This document shows positions 39,492-47,806 of a stretch of 64,000 bases of DNA, one piece after another. The first letter of the stretch is position 1. Every line of letters starts with the position of its first letter. A model generated the notes under the pieces. That model was not told where the DNA came from. It worked only from the letters and a program-made list of their open reading frames with translations, and ran no database searches. The DNA is taken from NCBI GenBank assembly GCA_964425215.1, contig CAYRLW010000010.1, positions 14,203 to 78,202 of the forward strand, written 5' to 3'. Position numbers and translations under genes: made by a program. Origin of the DNA: CAYRLW01 sp964425215 (GTDB lineage Bacteria > Spirochaetota > Spirochaetia > Treponematales > Breznakiellaceae).

Positions 39492-40538
39492 ATGAAAATC
39501 CTCGGCACCTCCGAGGGGGAGCTCGCCGTCGCCGCCCAAGCCCTGGGGGAAGGGAAGCTCGTCGCCATACCCACGGAAACCGTCTACGGTCTGGGGGGCA
39601 ATGGGTTCGATCCCGAGGCCCTGGCCCGGATTTTTGAGGCCAAACGGCGGCCCACCTTTGACCCCCTTATTTTGCACATCGCCGGCTTGGACGAATTAGA
39701 CCGGGTCGCCGATCTTTCCCTCCTTTCCCGGGAATCCCGGGATCGTTTGGAACGATTAAGCCAAAGCCTCTGGCCCGGCCCCTTAACCCTGGTGCTCCCA
39801 AAACGGGCTGCCGTTCCCGACCTGGCTACCAGCGGCCTACCCACCGTAGCGGTCCGCTGGCCGGCCCATTCGGTCGCCCAACGGATTATCCGTCTGGCCC
39901 GCCTCCCCATAGCCGCTCCCAGCGCCAACCCCTTTGGCTATTTAAGCCCCACCCGGGCGGAGCACGTGGCCCAACAGTTGGGCGACCGTATCGATTATAT
40001 CGTGGATGGGGGGGGCTGTTCGGTGGGGGTGGAATCTACGATTTTGGACCTTAGTTCGGAACGGCCACGGATACTGCGCCCCGGGGGGATGGCGCGGGAA
40101 CCGATTGAGGGTCTTATTGGTCCGGTGGAGCTGTGGAATCGTACCGATGCAAACCCCACGGCTCCGGGGCAACTGCCTAGCCACTACGCCCCCCACACGG
40201 CCCTGGAACTGTATCCCCGGGGAAGCCTGGAAACCCTGGGACCTCCCCGCTCGGGACAGGGGTATGTTTTTTTTGACGGCCCCTCCCGGGAAGCCTGGTT
40301 GCGGCGCTGGGGTCCCCTGGTCGCTTCGGGGGCGAAAAAGCCGGTGCTCCGGCTTCTCTCCGAAGGGGGCAGTCTGTTGGAAGCGGCGGCCAATCTCTTC
40401 GCGATCCTCCACGAAATGGATGCTCTAGCGTTAGAACGGGTATACGTGGAACGGGTCCCCGACGAGGGCCTGGGCGTGGCTATCAACGATCGGCTGTACA
40501 AGGCCCGTTCTGCGGCCAAACCGCAGTCTTCTACCTAG
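39492..40538 (+). CDS. L-threonylcarbamoyladenylate synthase (Sua5-type)
   Basis: This 348-residue protein of Sua5 type has the YrdC domain (residues ~1-195) with KLVAIPTETVYGLGGNGFDP, AKRRPTFDPLILHI, LWPGPLTLVLPKR, VAVRWPAHSVAQRII and LPIAAPSANPFGYLSPT. It also has the additional C-terminal Sua5 domain (PGQLPSHYAPHTALELYPRG linker, ending VERVPDEGLGVAINDRLYKA). It makes threonylcarbamoyl-AMP from Thr, bicarbonate and ATP, the first step of tRNA t6A synthesis, so it is probably essential. Confidence 0.94.
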   Translation: MKILGTSEGELAVAAQALGEGKLVAIPTETVYGLGGNGFDPEALARIFEAKRRPTFDPLILHIAGLDELDRVADLSLLSRESRDRLERLSQSLWPGPLTLVLPKRAAVPDLATSGLPTVAVRWPAHSVAQRIIRLARLPIAAPSANPFGYLSPTRAEHVAQQLGDRIDYIVDGGGCSVGVESTILDLSSERPRILRPGGMAREPIEGLIGPVELWNRTDANPTAPGQLPSHYAPHTALELYPRGSLETLGPPRSGQGYVFFDGPSREAWLRRWGPLVASGAKKPVLRLLSEGGSLLEAAANLFAILHEMDALALERVYVERVPDEGLGVAINDRLYKARSAAKPQSST

Positions 40539-40591
40539 GTGGAGCTTCTGGTCTGGGCAATGATCGATTGATTATCCGACCACCTAGTCGA

Positions 40592-42544
40592 TCAGTCCGC
40601 GGTGATATAATCCCCAAACTCATCGTCCGCCTGGGTTAAAATTTCACCCAACTCGTGGTCCTTTAAATTAGCCACCAGGGCCAGGGTTCGGGGTCTGCCC
40701 GTATCTAAATCCAAACCGCCTCGGCGCCAGGTGGCTTCGTAAAAGAGGAGTTTTTTATCCTCCGGCACGTGCATTTCTAAAAGTTTTCGGGCCCCCAAAC
40801 GGATAAGGGCGGCCTTTCTTCTGCCATCGTCGGAATCCCCGATTTCCCACACCCCCAGCTGTATAGGGTTTGCGCTGTTGTTCAGATCCCCAAAAAACTC
40901 GCCCCGCAGAAGTTTGTCCCGATCCGCGTGCAGATGGGCTACAAAGTCGGCGTGTTCCGCCAGCTTCCGGTCGGTGGCCCCAAATTCGCCCGTGGCGGGG
41001 TTCAGGGTAAATATGACCGTCCGCTCCATCGCCTGTCCGTAGGCTTTGAAGGAGACTCCCCGCCATTTTTCGTCCCCCGCTATGGTTTCCAGGGTTCGGT
41101 CGTTTTGGGCGATCCATCGGACCGCTTCGGCTAGCCAGAGCCGTAGTTCGGGGGTGTCGGTCTTGTAGGTTTCCAGTTCCTCTTTAAAAGCCGTAAAAGG
41201 CAGGACAGCGTAACGGAATGATAAAAAGAGACGGTACAATTCCCGGACGTTGTTTTTTCGGGCAAACTGCAAAATCAAATCCCATACAAGGATTTCTAAT
41301 TTTTTACAACGCCAGATGTGGGTGGAGATTTCTTCTTTTGCACCGTTTATTCCAGGAGCGTCGGCGGAAGAGAGGGCCTTGAACTCGGTCAGCCGCCGCT
41401 CTAAATCCGCCATTTCGCTTTCGTCCCGCAGTTCCGCCTTGGGAAGCCGGATGGTCCAACGGGTCCCCCGGCCCCGTTCGCTCCGGATGGAAATATTTTC
41501 CGCCCCAAAGGTGGCATAAATTTGCCGGGTTCCCTGTCCTTCCCCCAGTCCTCCCTTGGTGGTAACCCCAACAAACCGGGGTTTGCCGTCTTCGGCCAGG
41601 TGGAGCCGTTCGGTTTCTATGCCGATGCCGTTATCTTCCACCGAAAGAATTATCCAGAGGGCAGATTCTTCGATGGAGATAGAAAGGACCCCCGGCCGGT
41701 CGGCGGCCCGGATAGCGTCCAGGGCGTTGGATACCAAGTTGACGATGGCCCGGCCGGCTTCCAAATAGTGGGCCCGGGCTTCACCCACCGAGGGGGCAAA
41801 GCGCAGTCTCAGTTCGCAGGGAACGGGGGAATGTTCGACCATGGGGATGATACGGTCGATCACCAGTTCCTTTAGGTTTACCGTACGGAACCGTTGGACC
41901 GAATCGCGGAAAAGGTTGAGCGTGTTAACCAGGGCCGTGGTTTCCCGATTGATATCCTCGATAATCCGGGAACAGTTTTCGGCGGACAACGCTCCGGCCA
42001 TGTCTGCGATAAGACGGATAGCCTTTTTGGCGTCGTGGCGTACCTTTCCTAGTTCCTCCGCCGCTCCCCCCTCGGTGCCGGTTTTCCGCAGGGCTTCCCG
42101 GACGATTTTAGCTACCCCTTCTATGCGGACAAAGGTCAGGGCCCGCCAGGCCAAACGTTCCTTTTCCACAAAACCCCGGCGTTTGTAAAAGGAAAGGGAC
42201 TCGGTTTGCCGTTCCCAAATGTACAGGTCGATTACCGAATCCTCCGGCGCCTGCTCCGCCAGTCGGTTTAAAAACGCCGATCCTATGCCCTTTCCCCTGC
42301 CAAAGGGGCTTGTTACCTGCTTATAAATATGGAGCCGCTTTTTTTCCCGGTCAGACCACGTTTCGATGTACCCCAGCAATTCCCGTTCCTCTTCCCATAC
42401 GAAGGAGTGTTCGTAGTCCTTTTCCAGGGATTCGTCGGCCACAAAGGGGGAAGGAATTATAAAGCTGTCGATATTTAAGCTCGGATTACGATGGATCCGA
42501 TCTTCTAATTCCTTGGTCATGGGCTTAATGTATAGAGCGGTCAT
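40592..42544 (-). CDS. GNAT acetyltransferase-histidine kinase fusion protein
   Basis: The protein has 650 residues. Residues ~1-145 form a GNAT domain (acetyl-CoA loop FGRGKGIGSAFLNRLAEQ, LDLYIWER-like, SLSFYKRRGFVEKERLA). Residues ~160-225 form a helical dimerisation domain with a candidate phospho-acceptor H170 in KVRHDAKKAIRLIADMAG. Residues ~230-375 form a HATPase_c domain (N box VNLVSNALDAIRAA, DNGIGIETE, GGLGEGQGTRQIYATFGA). The last ~260 residues are without a family known to me. There is no membrane segment, so it is cytoplasmic. It is downstream of DeoR and a sugar ATPase (11-base gap). Ligand and partner response regulator are unknown. Confidence 0.85.
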   Translation of the reverse strand: MTALYIKPMTKELEDRIHRNPSLNIDSFIIPSPFVADESLEKDYEHSFVWEEERELLGYIETWSDREKKRLHIYKQVTSPFGRGKGIGSAFLNRLAEQAPEDSVIDLYIWERQTESLSFYKRRGFVEKERLAWRALTFVRIEGVAKIVREALRKTGTEGGAAEELGKVRHDAKKAIRLIADMAGALSAENCSRIIEDINRETTALVNTLNLFRDSVQRFRTVNLKELVIDRIIPMVEHSPVPCELRLRFAPSVGEARAHYLEAGRAIVNLVSNALDAIRAADRPGVLSISIEESALWIILSVEDNGIGIETERLHLAEDGKPRFVGVTTKGGLGEGQGTRQIYATFGAENISIRSERGRGTRWTIRLPKAELRDESEMADLERRLTEFKALSSADAPGINGAKEEISTHIWRCKKLEILVWDLILQFARKNNVRELYRLFLSFRYAVLPFTAFKEELETYKTDTPELRLWLAEAVRWIAQNDRTLETIAGDEKWRGVSFKAYGQAMERTVIFTLNPATGEFGATDRKLAEHADFVAHLHADRDKLLRGEFFGDLNNSANPIQLGVWEIGDSDDGRRKAALIRLGARKLLEMHVPEDKKLLFYEATWRRGGLDLDTGRPRTLALVANLKDHELGEILTQADDEFGDYITAD

Positions 42545-42555
42545 AATACCAGTTC

Positions 42556-44040
42556 CTAGTCCGCGGTGGCGTATTCCAAAATGATTTCCTGGGAAGCCTT
42601 AAGCCGGGGAAGATCGCAGACTATTTTCCCGCCGGTAAGGACGAGGATCCGATCGCACATCCCTAAAATTTCTTCTATATCGGAGGATATAAAAATCACC
42701 GAGCCTCCCTTGGCGGCTATATCCGCGATGGCGTTGTATACATCAATCTTGGACGCCACGTCGATACCCCGGGTAGGTTCGTCCATAATGTAAATTTGCG
42801 CCCGTTTTGCCAGCCAGCGGGCTACGGAGACCTTTTGTTGGTTTCCCCCCGAGTAGGAATCGGGATAGTCGTTGGGATGTCCGGGGCGCAGGCCGATACG
42901 GCTGGAATAGTTGCGGACCAGCTTGAACATTTTTTTGGGATCGAGTCCGGTGATTTTGTTGTACCGGTTCAAAGAGGCGACCGTAAGGTTTAGGACTAAA
43001 TCTTGGTGGTGAAGGATAGAGTTTTCCATCCGGTCCTCGGGGATCAGGGCCAACCCCTGGTTAAGAGCCTCCTGGGGGTTTCGAAAATTAACCGCCCTTC
43101 CGTTAAGAATAATATCTCCGCCGCTGGGTTCCACGGCGCCAAAAAGACACTGGGCCAAACGGGTACGTCCCGACCCCATCAGTCCCGTAATTCCTAATAT
43201 TTCTCCCCGGCGTAACGAAAAAGAAACCCCCCGTAATATATCGCCGCTCCGGATATCCCGGGCTTCCAGAACCGGCTTCCCCTGACGGGTCGCGAAGCGG
43301 GGGTACCGTTCGGTTAAAAGGCGCCCGGTCATCATTTTTACCAGGACCTCCCGATCCAGGTCCTTTACCGGCCGGGTGTCGATGATTCGGCCCTGCCGGA
43401 CCACGGTTAACCGGTCCCCCACTTTTTGAATTTCGTCCAACCGGTGGGATACGTACAGAACCCCAACCCCCTGGGCTTTAAGCCGCTGAACGATGGCGAA
43501 CAGGATAGCCCGTTCCGGTTCCGCGAGGGCGGCGGTGGGTTCGTCGAAAGCAACGACTTTCCACCGCCTTACGCAGGACTTGGCGGCCTCTAACAGTTGC
43601 CGTTCCGCGTACCCCAGGGTCCGTACCGTCTTTTGGGGATCCAATCCAATGCCAAGATTGTAGAGAAGATTTTTCGCGTCGTAGCGTAGTTGGTACACCT
43701 GGAGCGCTCCAATAAGGGAGTGGGGTAGTTCGTCAAAATACAGATTTTCTGCCACCGAAAGGTTCTCGAAAAGTTGGGGTTCCTGGGGGCGGTACAGGAT
43801 ACCCGCTTTTTTCGCGGCTCCGATATCGGAAAAATGTACCGTTTCCCCATCCACCCGTATTTCCCCCTTGGCTGGGGAAACCAGACCCGATAGTATTTTT
43901 AGGATGGCCGATTTGCCCGATCCGTTCTCTCCAATAATAACGTGAACTTCACCGGGGTACAGATCCAGGGAGATATCCTCGAGAAAAAAATCATCACCAA
44001 AGTTTTTGGTAATTTTTATCAGCTCGAGGATAGGTTTCAT
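42556..44040 (-). CDS. Sugar ABC transporter ATP-binding protein (RbsA/MglA type), orphan
   Basis: This 494-residue protein has two fused nucleotide-binding domains typical of CUT2 importers. In the first, Walker A is GENGSGKSAILKIL, the unusual signature is LGYAERQLLEAAKS and Walker B is VVAFDEPTAAL with the H-loop LYVSHRLDEI. In the second, a degenerate Walker A GLMGSGRTRLAQCL (as usual in this family) precedes SGGNQQKVSVARWL and IYIMDEPTRGIDVAS. No permease or binding protein is on its strand; the ChvE-GguAB transporter on the other strand has its own ATPase. It lies 5 bases after the DeoR gene, with AAGGAACGG in front. It could serve a permease elsewhere or a regulatory role. Confidence 0.9.
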   Translation of the reverse strand: MKPILELIKITKNFGDDFFLEDISLDLYPGEVHVIIGENGSGKSAILKILSGLVSPAKGEIRVDGETVHFSDIGAAKKAGILYRPQEPQLFENLSVAENLYFDELPHSLIGALQVYQLRYDAKNLLYNLGIGLDPQKTVRTLGYAERQLLEAAKSCVRRWKVVAFDEPTAALAEPERAILFAIVQRLKAQGVGVLYVSHRLDEIQKVGDRLTVVRQGRIIDTRPVKDLDREVLVKMMTGRLLTERYPRFATRQGKPVLEARDIRSGDILRGVSFSLRRGEILGITGLMGSGRTRLAQCLFGAVEPSGGDIILNGRAVNFRNPQEALNQGLALIPEDRMENSILHHQDLVLNLTVASLNRYNKITGLDPKKMFKLVRNYSSRIGLRPGHPNDYPDSYSGGNQQKVSVARWLAKRAQIYIMDEPTRGIDVASKIDVYNAIADIAAKGGSVIFISSDIEEILGMCDRILVLTGGKIVCDLPRLKASQEIILEYATAD

Positions 44041-44045
44041 AAATA

Positions 44046-44846
44046 TTAAGCCGTTCCTTCATAAATATTCAGGGCTGTAAACAGCCGGATGTTCGCTTCG
44101 AAAATCCGCCGCTTATCGGATTCCGAAATGGATCGATCCGTTACTATTGTATCACCGCTTTTCATGGTTCCGAAAGTAAAAAAAGCGTTCTGCCGTAAGG
44201 CGGAAGAAGGGCAAAGAATGATAAACTCCTTACAGCGGAGCCGGCCTTCTCGAATAAGCAGGGCCCTCTGCTGGGACGTAACCGATAAGGAAAAATCCAG
44301 CCCAAACCCGTCAATGGCCACCATAAAACGATCCACGTGGAACCTCTGCATATCGTCCAAGGTTAGGGCCCCTTCTACCACCAGGTCTTGAGGGTTTACA
44401 TCTCCCCCCAGCAGAACCACGTGGTTCTTTGTTTGCCCCGCCATATCCTGGGCCAGGTTAAGATCGTTGGTAAGGATGGTTAGTCCCCGTCGTTCGAGGA
44501 GGGAACGGCTTAAAGGATGGGCGAATTTTCCCGCCATTATCAACAGCATATCCCCATCGCTAATCAAGCGGCCGGCGGTTTCTCCGATTTCCTCTGTATC
44601 GTTCTCTTCCGAAGCTATTTCCGAGTCCGCCGCTTCTGTGGGGTTCCAGGGAGAATCTGACCGCCCATCGCTAAGTATCGCGCCCCCATGGGTACGGATA
44701 AGAAACCCATCCTGTTCGAGCTTTTCCAAATCCCGGCGAATCGTTACCTCCGAGACATTTAAAAGATCGCTCAAAGAACGGACTTCCGCTTGATGATGTT
44801 CCGCGAGGTACGTACGAATGACTCGAAACCGTTCAAGGGCAAACAC
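44046..44846 (-). CDS. DeoR-family transcriptional regulator
   Basis: This is a 266-residue DeoR/GlpR regulator. The N-terminal winged helix is LERFRVIRTYLAEHHQAEVR, then SLSDLLNVSEVTIRRDLEKL with DGFLIRTHGGAIL. The sensor domain has GETAGRLISDGDMLLIMAGK, LTILTNDLNLAQDMAG, VVLLGGDVNPQDLVVEGALT and FMVAIDGFGLDFSLSVTSQQ. Translation begins at GTG 44846 with GGAGG eight bases before. It heads an operon with the orphan sugar ATPase and the GNAT-kinase, and diverges from chvE, which it probably controls. The effector is probably a sugar phosphate. Confidence 0.9.
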   Translation of the reverse strand: MFALERFRVIRTYLAEHHQAEVRSLSDLLNVSEVTIRRDLEKLEQDGFLIRTHGGAILSDGRSDSPWNPTEAADSEIASEENDTEEIGETAGRLISDGDMLLIMAGKFAHPLSRSLLERRGLTILTNDLNLAQDMAGQTKNHVVLLGGDVNPQDLVVEGALTLDDMQRFHVDRFMVAIDGFGLDFSLSVTSQQRALLIREGRLRCKEFIILCPSSALRQNAFFTFGTMKSGDTIVTDRSISESDKRRIFEANIRLFTALNIYEGTA

Positions 44847-44866
44847 CGCTGGGGCCTCCGAGTTCT

Positions 44867-44895
44867 ATCATATACGCTTGTATTTCCTCGATCAA
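44867..44895 (-). promoter_or_regulatory. Sigma70-type promoter of the DeoR/ATPase/GNAT-kinase operon
   Basis: On the minus strand TTGATC (44895-44890) and TATGAT (44872-44867) are 17 bases apart, 20 bases ahead of the GTG start. Confidence 0.65.
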
Positions 44896-44918
44896 TCGTA
44901 GGTTTAAAAAAAAGTGTT

Positions 44919-45018
44919 CGTTAACGCAGAATTTATTTGACAAATCATTCATGCGGGTGTACGATTCAATCACAAACGAAAGAATACAGTCCGTTGCGTG
45001 TACGTTACCGCGTTAAAA
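44919..45018. promoter_or_regulatory. Candidate DeoR operators CGTTAACG and relatives
   Basis: The palindrome CGTTAACG (44919-44926) lies between the divergent promoters. CGTTACCG (45003-45010) and CGTTAAAA (45011-45018) follow in the chvE leader. TTCGTT and AACGAA also form an inverted pair across the chvE promoter. This is consistent with one regulator controlling both directions. Confidence 0.4.
44937..44965 (+). promoter_or_regulatory. Sigma70-type promoter of chvE-gguAB
   Basis: A perfect TTGACA (44937-44942), 17-base spacer and TACGAT (44960-44965) would start RNA near 44972 and give a leader of about 85 bases. Confidence 0.75.
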
Positions 45019-45056
45019 ACGGTCTGATTCGAAACTTTAACAAGGAAAGGAGAAAG

Positions 45057-46145
45057 ATGATGAACCGAATCGCAAAGCTATCGGTCCTCGCTCTCGCGGC
45101 TGCCCTAACGGCGGCGCCCCTATTCGCCAACGGCCAGCAAGCCTCTGGCGGAAAAGCCCAAGCCTTTGTCGGCATCGCCATGCCGACCCAATCGTCCCAA
45201 CGCTGGATCCAAGACGGCGGCAACATGAAGAAAATTCTTGAAAGCCGGGGCTACAAGGTGGATCTTCAGTACGCCGAAGACAACATCGACGCCCAGATCT
45301 CCCAGCTGGAAAACATGATTACCAAGGGTGTAAACGTCCTGGTTATCGCGTCCATCGACGGGGAGTCCCTTTCCAAGGTACTGGAAAAGGCCCACGCCGC
45401 CAAGATTCCCGTAATCGCCTACGATCGGCTTATCCGAAAAACTCCGTACGTTGACTACTACGCTACCTTCGACAACTACAAGGTAGGCGTTCTCCAGGGC
45501 GGGTATATCGTTGACAAGCTCGGACTAAAGAACGGCAAGGGGCCCTACAATATTGAAATTTTCGCCGGCTCCCCCGACGACAACAACGCCTATTTCTTCT
45601 ACAACGGTGCTATGGATCAGCTGAATCCCTATATTAAGAGCGGAAAACTGGTGGTTCGTTCCGGCCAGACCGAATTCGCCAAGGTGGCTACCCTCCGCTG
45701 GGACGGCGCTACGGCCCAACAACGGATGGATAACATCCTTACCGCCTTCTATACCTCTGCCAACGTGGACGCCGTTCTGTCTCCCTACGATGGTATTTCT
45801 ATCGGTATTCTTTCTTCTCTGAAGAGCGTAGGGTACGGCAAGGGCGGAAAGAAGCTCCCGATAGTGACCGGCCAGGACGCGGAACTTCCTTCGGTTAAAT
45901 CGATCCTTGCGGGCGAGCAGACCCAGACGGTATTCAAAGATACCCGGACCCTGGCTGAAAAGGCCGCCAACATGGTCGACGCGGTACTCCAGGGCAAGCC
46001 CGCGGAGGTAAACGACACCAAGACCTACGATAACGGGGTTAAGGTCGTTCCTTCCTACCTCTGCGATCCGGTAAACGTGGACATTACCAATTACAAACAA
46101 GCGTTGATCGATACGGGGTACTATACCGCGGACCAGTTAAAATAG
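45057..46145 (+). CDS. chvE: Periplasmic multiple-sugar-binding protein ChvE
   Basis: This is a 362-residue ChvE-type binding protein. The signal peptide MMNRIAKLSVLALAAALTAA (cleavage near LFA-NG) precedes a mature part that follows Agrobacterium ChvE closely: FVGIAMPTQSSQRWIQDGGN, VLVIASIDGESLSKVLEKAH, IAYDRLIRKTPYVDYYATFD, FAGSPDDNNAYFFYNGAMDQ, RWDGATAQQRMDNIL and VTGQDAELPSVKSILAGEQT. It binds several monosaccharides (aldoses such as xylose, arabinose, glucose, galactose) for import and, in some bacteria, for signalling. ATG 45057 follows AAGGAAAGGAG. It is first in the chvE-gguA-gguB operon. Confidence 0.95.
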   Translation: MMNRIAKLSVLALAAALTAAPLFANGQQASGGKAQAFVGIAMPTQSSQRWIQDGGNMKKILESRGYKVDLQYAEDNIDAQISQLENMITKGVNVLVIASIDGESLSKVLEKAHAAKIPVIAYDRLIRKTPYVDYYATFDNYKVGVLQGGYIVDKLGLKNGKGPYNIEIFAGSPDDNNAYFFYNGAMDQLNPYIKSGKLVVRSGQTEFAKVATLRWDGATAQQRMDNILTAFYTSANVDAVLSPYDGISIGILSSLKSVGYGKGGKKLPIVTGQDAELPSVKSILAGEQTQTVFKDTRTLAEKAANMVDAVLQGKPAEVNDTKTYDNGVKVVPSYLCDPVNVDITNYKQALIDTGYYTADQLK

Positions 46146-46165
46146 ATTAGAATAGTAGAAAACGA

Positions 46166-46201
46166 GGGAGGCGACCCGTGGAATTCCAGGGGTCGCCTCC
46201 C
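46166..46201 (+). promoter_or_regulatory. Intercistronic hairpin between chvE and gguA
   Basis: GGGAGGCGACCC (46166-46177) and GGGTCGCCTCCC (46190-46201) form a perfect 12-bp stem, 20 bases after the chvE stop and 19 bases before the gguA ATG. There is no T-run. It probably protects the chvE message or partly terminates transcription so that ChvE is made in excess. Confidence 0.65.
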
Positions 46202-46220
46202 CTGTGAAAAGGCGGTTACG

Positions 46221-47789
46221 ATGGCAGAAACGATGTTGGAGATGGTGGATATCACGAAAGATTTTTCCGGGGTACGAGCCTTGGATAAGGTGAGTCTTAG
46301 GGTGGTAAACGATGAGATCCACGCGTTGGTTGGAGAGAACGGGGCCGGAAAATCGACCTTAATGAAGGTTCTCAGCGGGGTATATCCCCACGGAACCTAC
46401 GAGGGGCATATTCGGCTCCAGGATAAGGAATGTCGCTTTAATACGATCAGGGACAGCGAACACTTGGGGATTGTTATCATACACCAGGAATTGGCCCTAA
46501 TCCCCACGCTTTCTATCGCTGAAAATATTTTTTTGGGAAACGAACGGGCAAAAACCGGGGTAATCGATTGGGATAATACGGTATCCTCTGCCAAAGCTCT
46601 GCTCTTGAAGGTGGGTTTGGATATCAATCCGAACACTCTTATCGCCGATATTGGGGTCGGGAAACAACAGCTGGTCGAAATCGCCAAGGCGCTCTCAAAG
46701 AATGTGCGCCTTTTAATTTTGGACGAACCCACCGCGGCGTTAAACGATGAAGAAAGCAATAAATTGTTAGATCTTCTTATAGAATTGAAAAACCATAGGG
46801 TTACGTCAATCCTCATATCCCATAAAATAAACGAGGTAATTAAGGTCGCCGATACGGTAACCGTAATCCGGGATGGACGGGTTATTGAGACCATCGATAA
46901 TACCAACCGGGCCATCGACGAGGATAGGATTATCCGGAGTATGGTAGGCCGGGAAATCGTGGATAGGTACCCAAAACGGCAGTCCGATGTGGGTCCCGTG
47001 GTGTTTGAGGTTAAAAACTTGACCGTTTACGATCCCTTAAACGAAAATAGGGCTATCATAAAAAACGTTTCATTTAATCTTCGGAAGGGCGAGGTCGTGG
47101 GTTTTGCGGGCCTTATGGGCGCGGGGCGTACCGAAATCGCTATGAGTATTTTTGGAAAAAGTTACGGTATTAAACATTCGGGGAAAATAATTAAGAATGG
47201 CAAAGAAATACGAAACGAGACGGTAACCGAAACGATCGACAATGGGATCGCCTACGTGACCGAGGACAGAAAAAACTATGGTCTTATCCTCATCGATGAT
47301 ATTCGAAAGAATGTATCCCTGGCCAGCTTGAAAAAGGTTAGTTCCCTGGGTGTTATCGATGAAAACAAAGAAAACGTGGTGGCCAACGAATACCGGGAAC
47401 GGCTACGGATAAAATGCGCCGGCTTGGATCAACGGGTGGAGAGTCTTTCGGGAGGAAACCAGCAGAAGGTCGTGCTGGGGAAATGGATAATGTCCGATCC
47501 GGATGTATTGATCCTGGATGAACCCACCCGGGGTATCGACGTGGGGGCCAAGTACGAGATTTATACGATCATCAACAAGCTTGCAGCGGAAGGAAAGGCG
47601 ATCCTGATGATTTCTTCCGAAATGCCCGAACTGTTGGGAATGTGCGACCGCATTTACGTGGTGAACGAAGGGGAAATAGCGGGAGAATTTGGGCGAGCCG
47701 AAGCGACGCAAGAATCGATTATGAAATGTATCATGGGACATCAACGAAAAAAACGTGAAAGCCCCGTCCGCGAAACGGTGCGGGCTTAA
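46221..47789 (+). CDS. gguA: Multiple-sugar ABC transporter ATP-binding protein GguA
   Basis: This 522-residue double-ABC ATPase of the CUT2 class has first Walker A GENGAGKSTLMKVLSGVYP, signature GVGKQQLVEIAKALSKN, Walker B LLILDEPTAALNDEE and H-loop ILISHKINEV. The second has GLMGAGRTEIAMSIFGK, LSGGNQQKVVLGKW and LILDEPTRGIDVGAKYE. It energises uptake through the GguB permease with ChvE. It lies between chvE and gguB, the same order as in Agrobacterium. The codon use looks more AT-rich than in its neighbours (many ATA, AAA and GAT codons), but this is an impression. Confidence 0.94.
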   Translation: MAETMLEMVDITKDFSGVRALDKVSLRVVNDEIHALVGENGAGKSTLMKVLSGVYPHGTYEGHIRLQDKECRFNTIRDSEHLGIVIIHQELALIPTLSIAENIFLGNERAKTGVIDWDNTVSSAKALLLKVGLDINPNTLIADIGVGKQQLVEIAKALSKNVRLLILDEPTAALNDEESNKLLDLLIELKNHRVTSILISHKINEVIKVADTVTVIRDGRVIETIDNTNRAIDEDRIIRSMVGREIVDRYPKRQSDVGPVVFEVKNLTVYDPLNENRAIIKNVSFNLRKGEVVGFAGLMGAGRTEIAMSIFGKSYGIKHSGKIIKNGKEIRNETVTETIDNGIAYVTEDRKNYGLILIDDIRKNVSLASLKKVSSLGVIDENKENVVANEYRERLRIKCAGLDQRVESLSGGNQQKVVLGKWIMSDPDVLILDEPTRGIDVGAKYEIYTIINKLAAEGKAILMISSEMPELLGMCDRIYVVNEGEIAGEFGRAEATQESIMKCIMGHQRKKRESPVRETVRA

Positions 47790-47806
47790 TAGGAAGGAGT
47801 GGGGAA

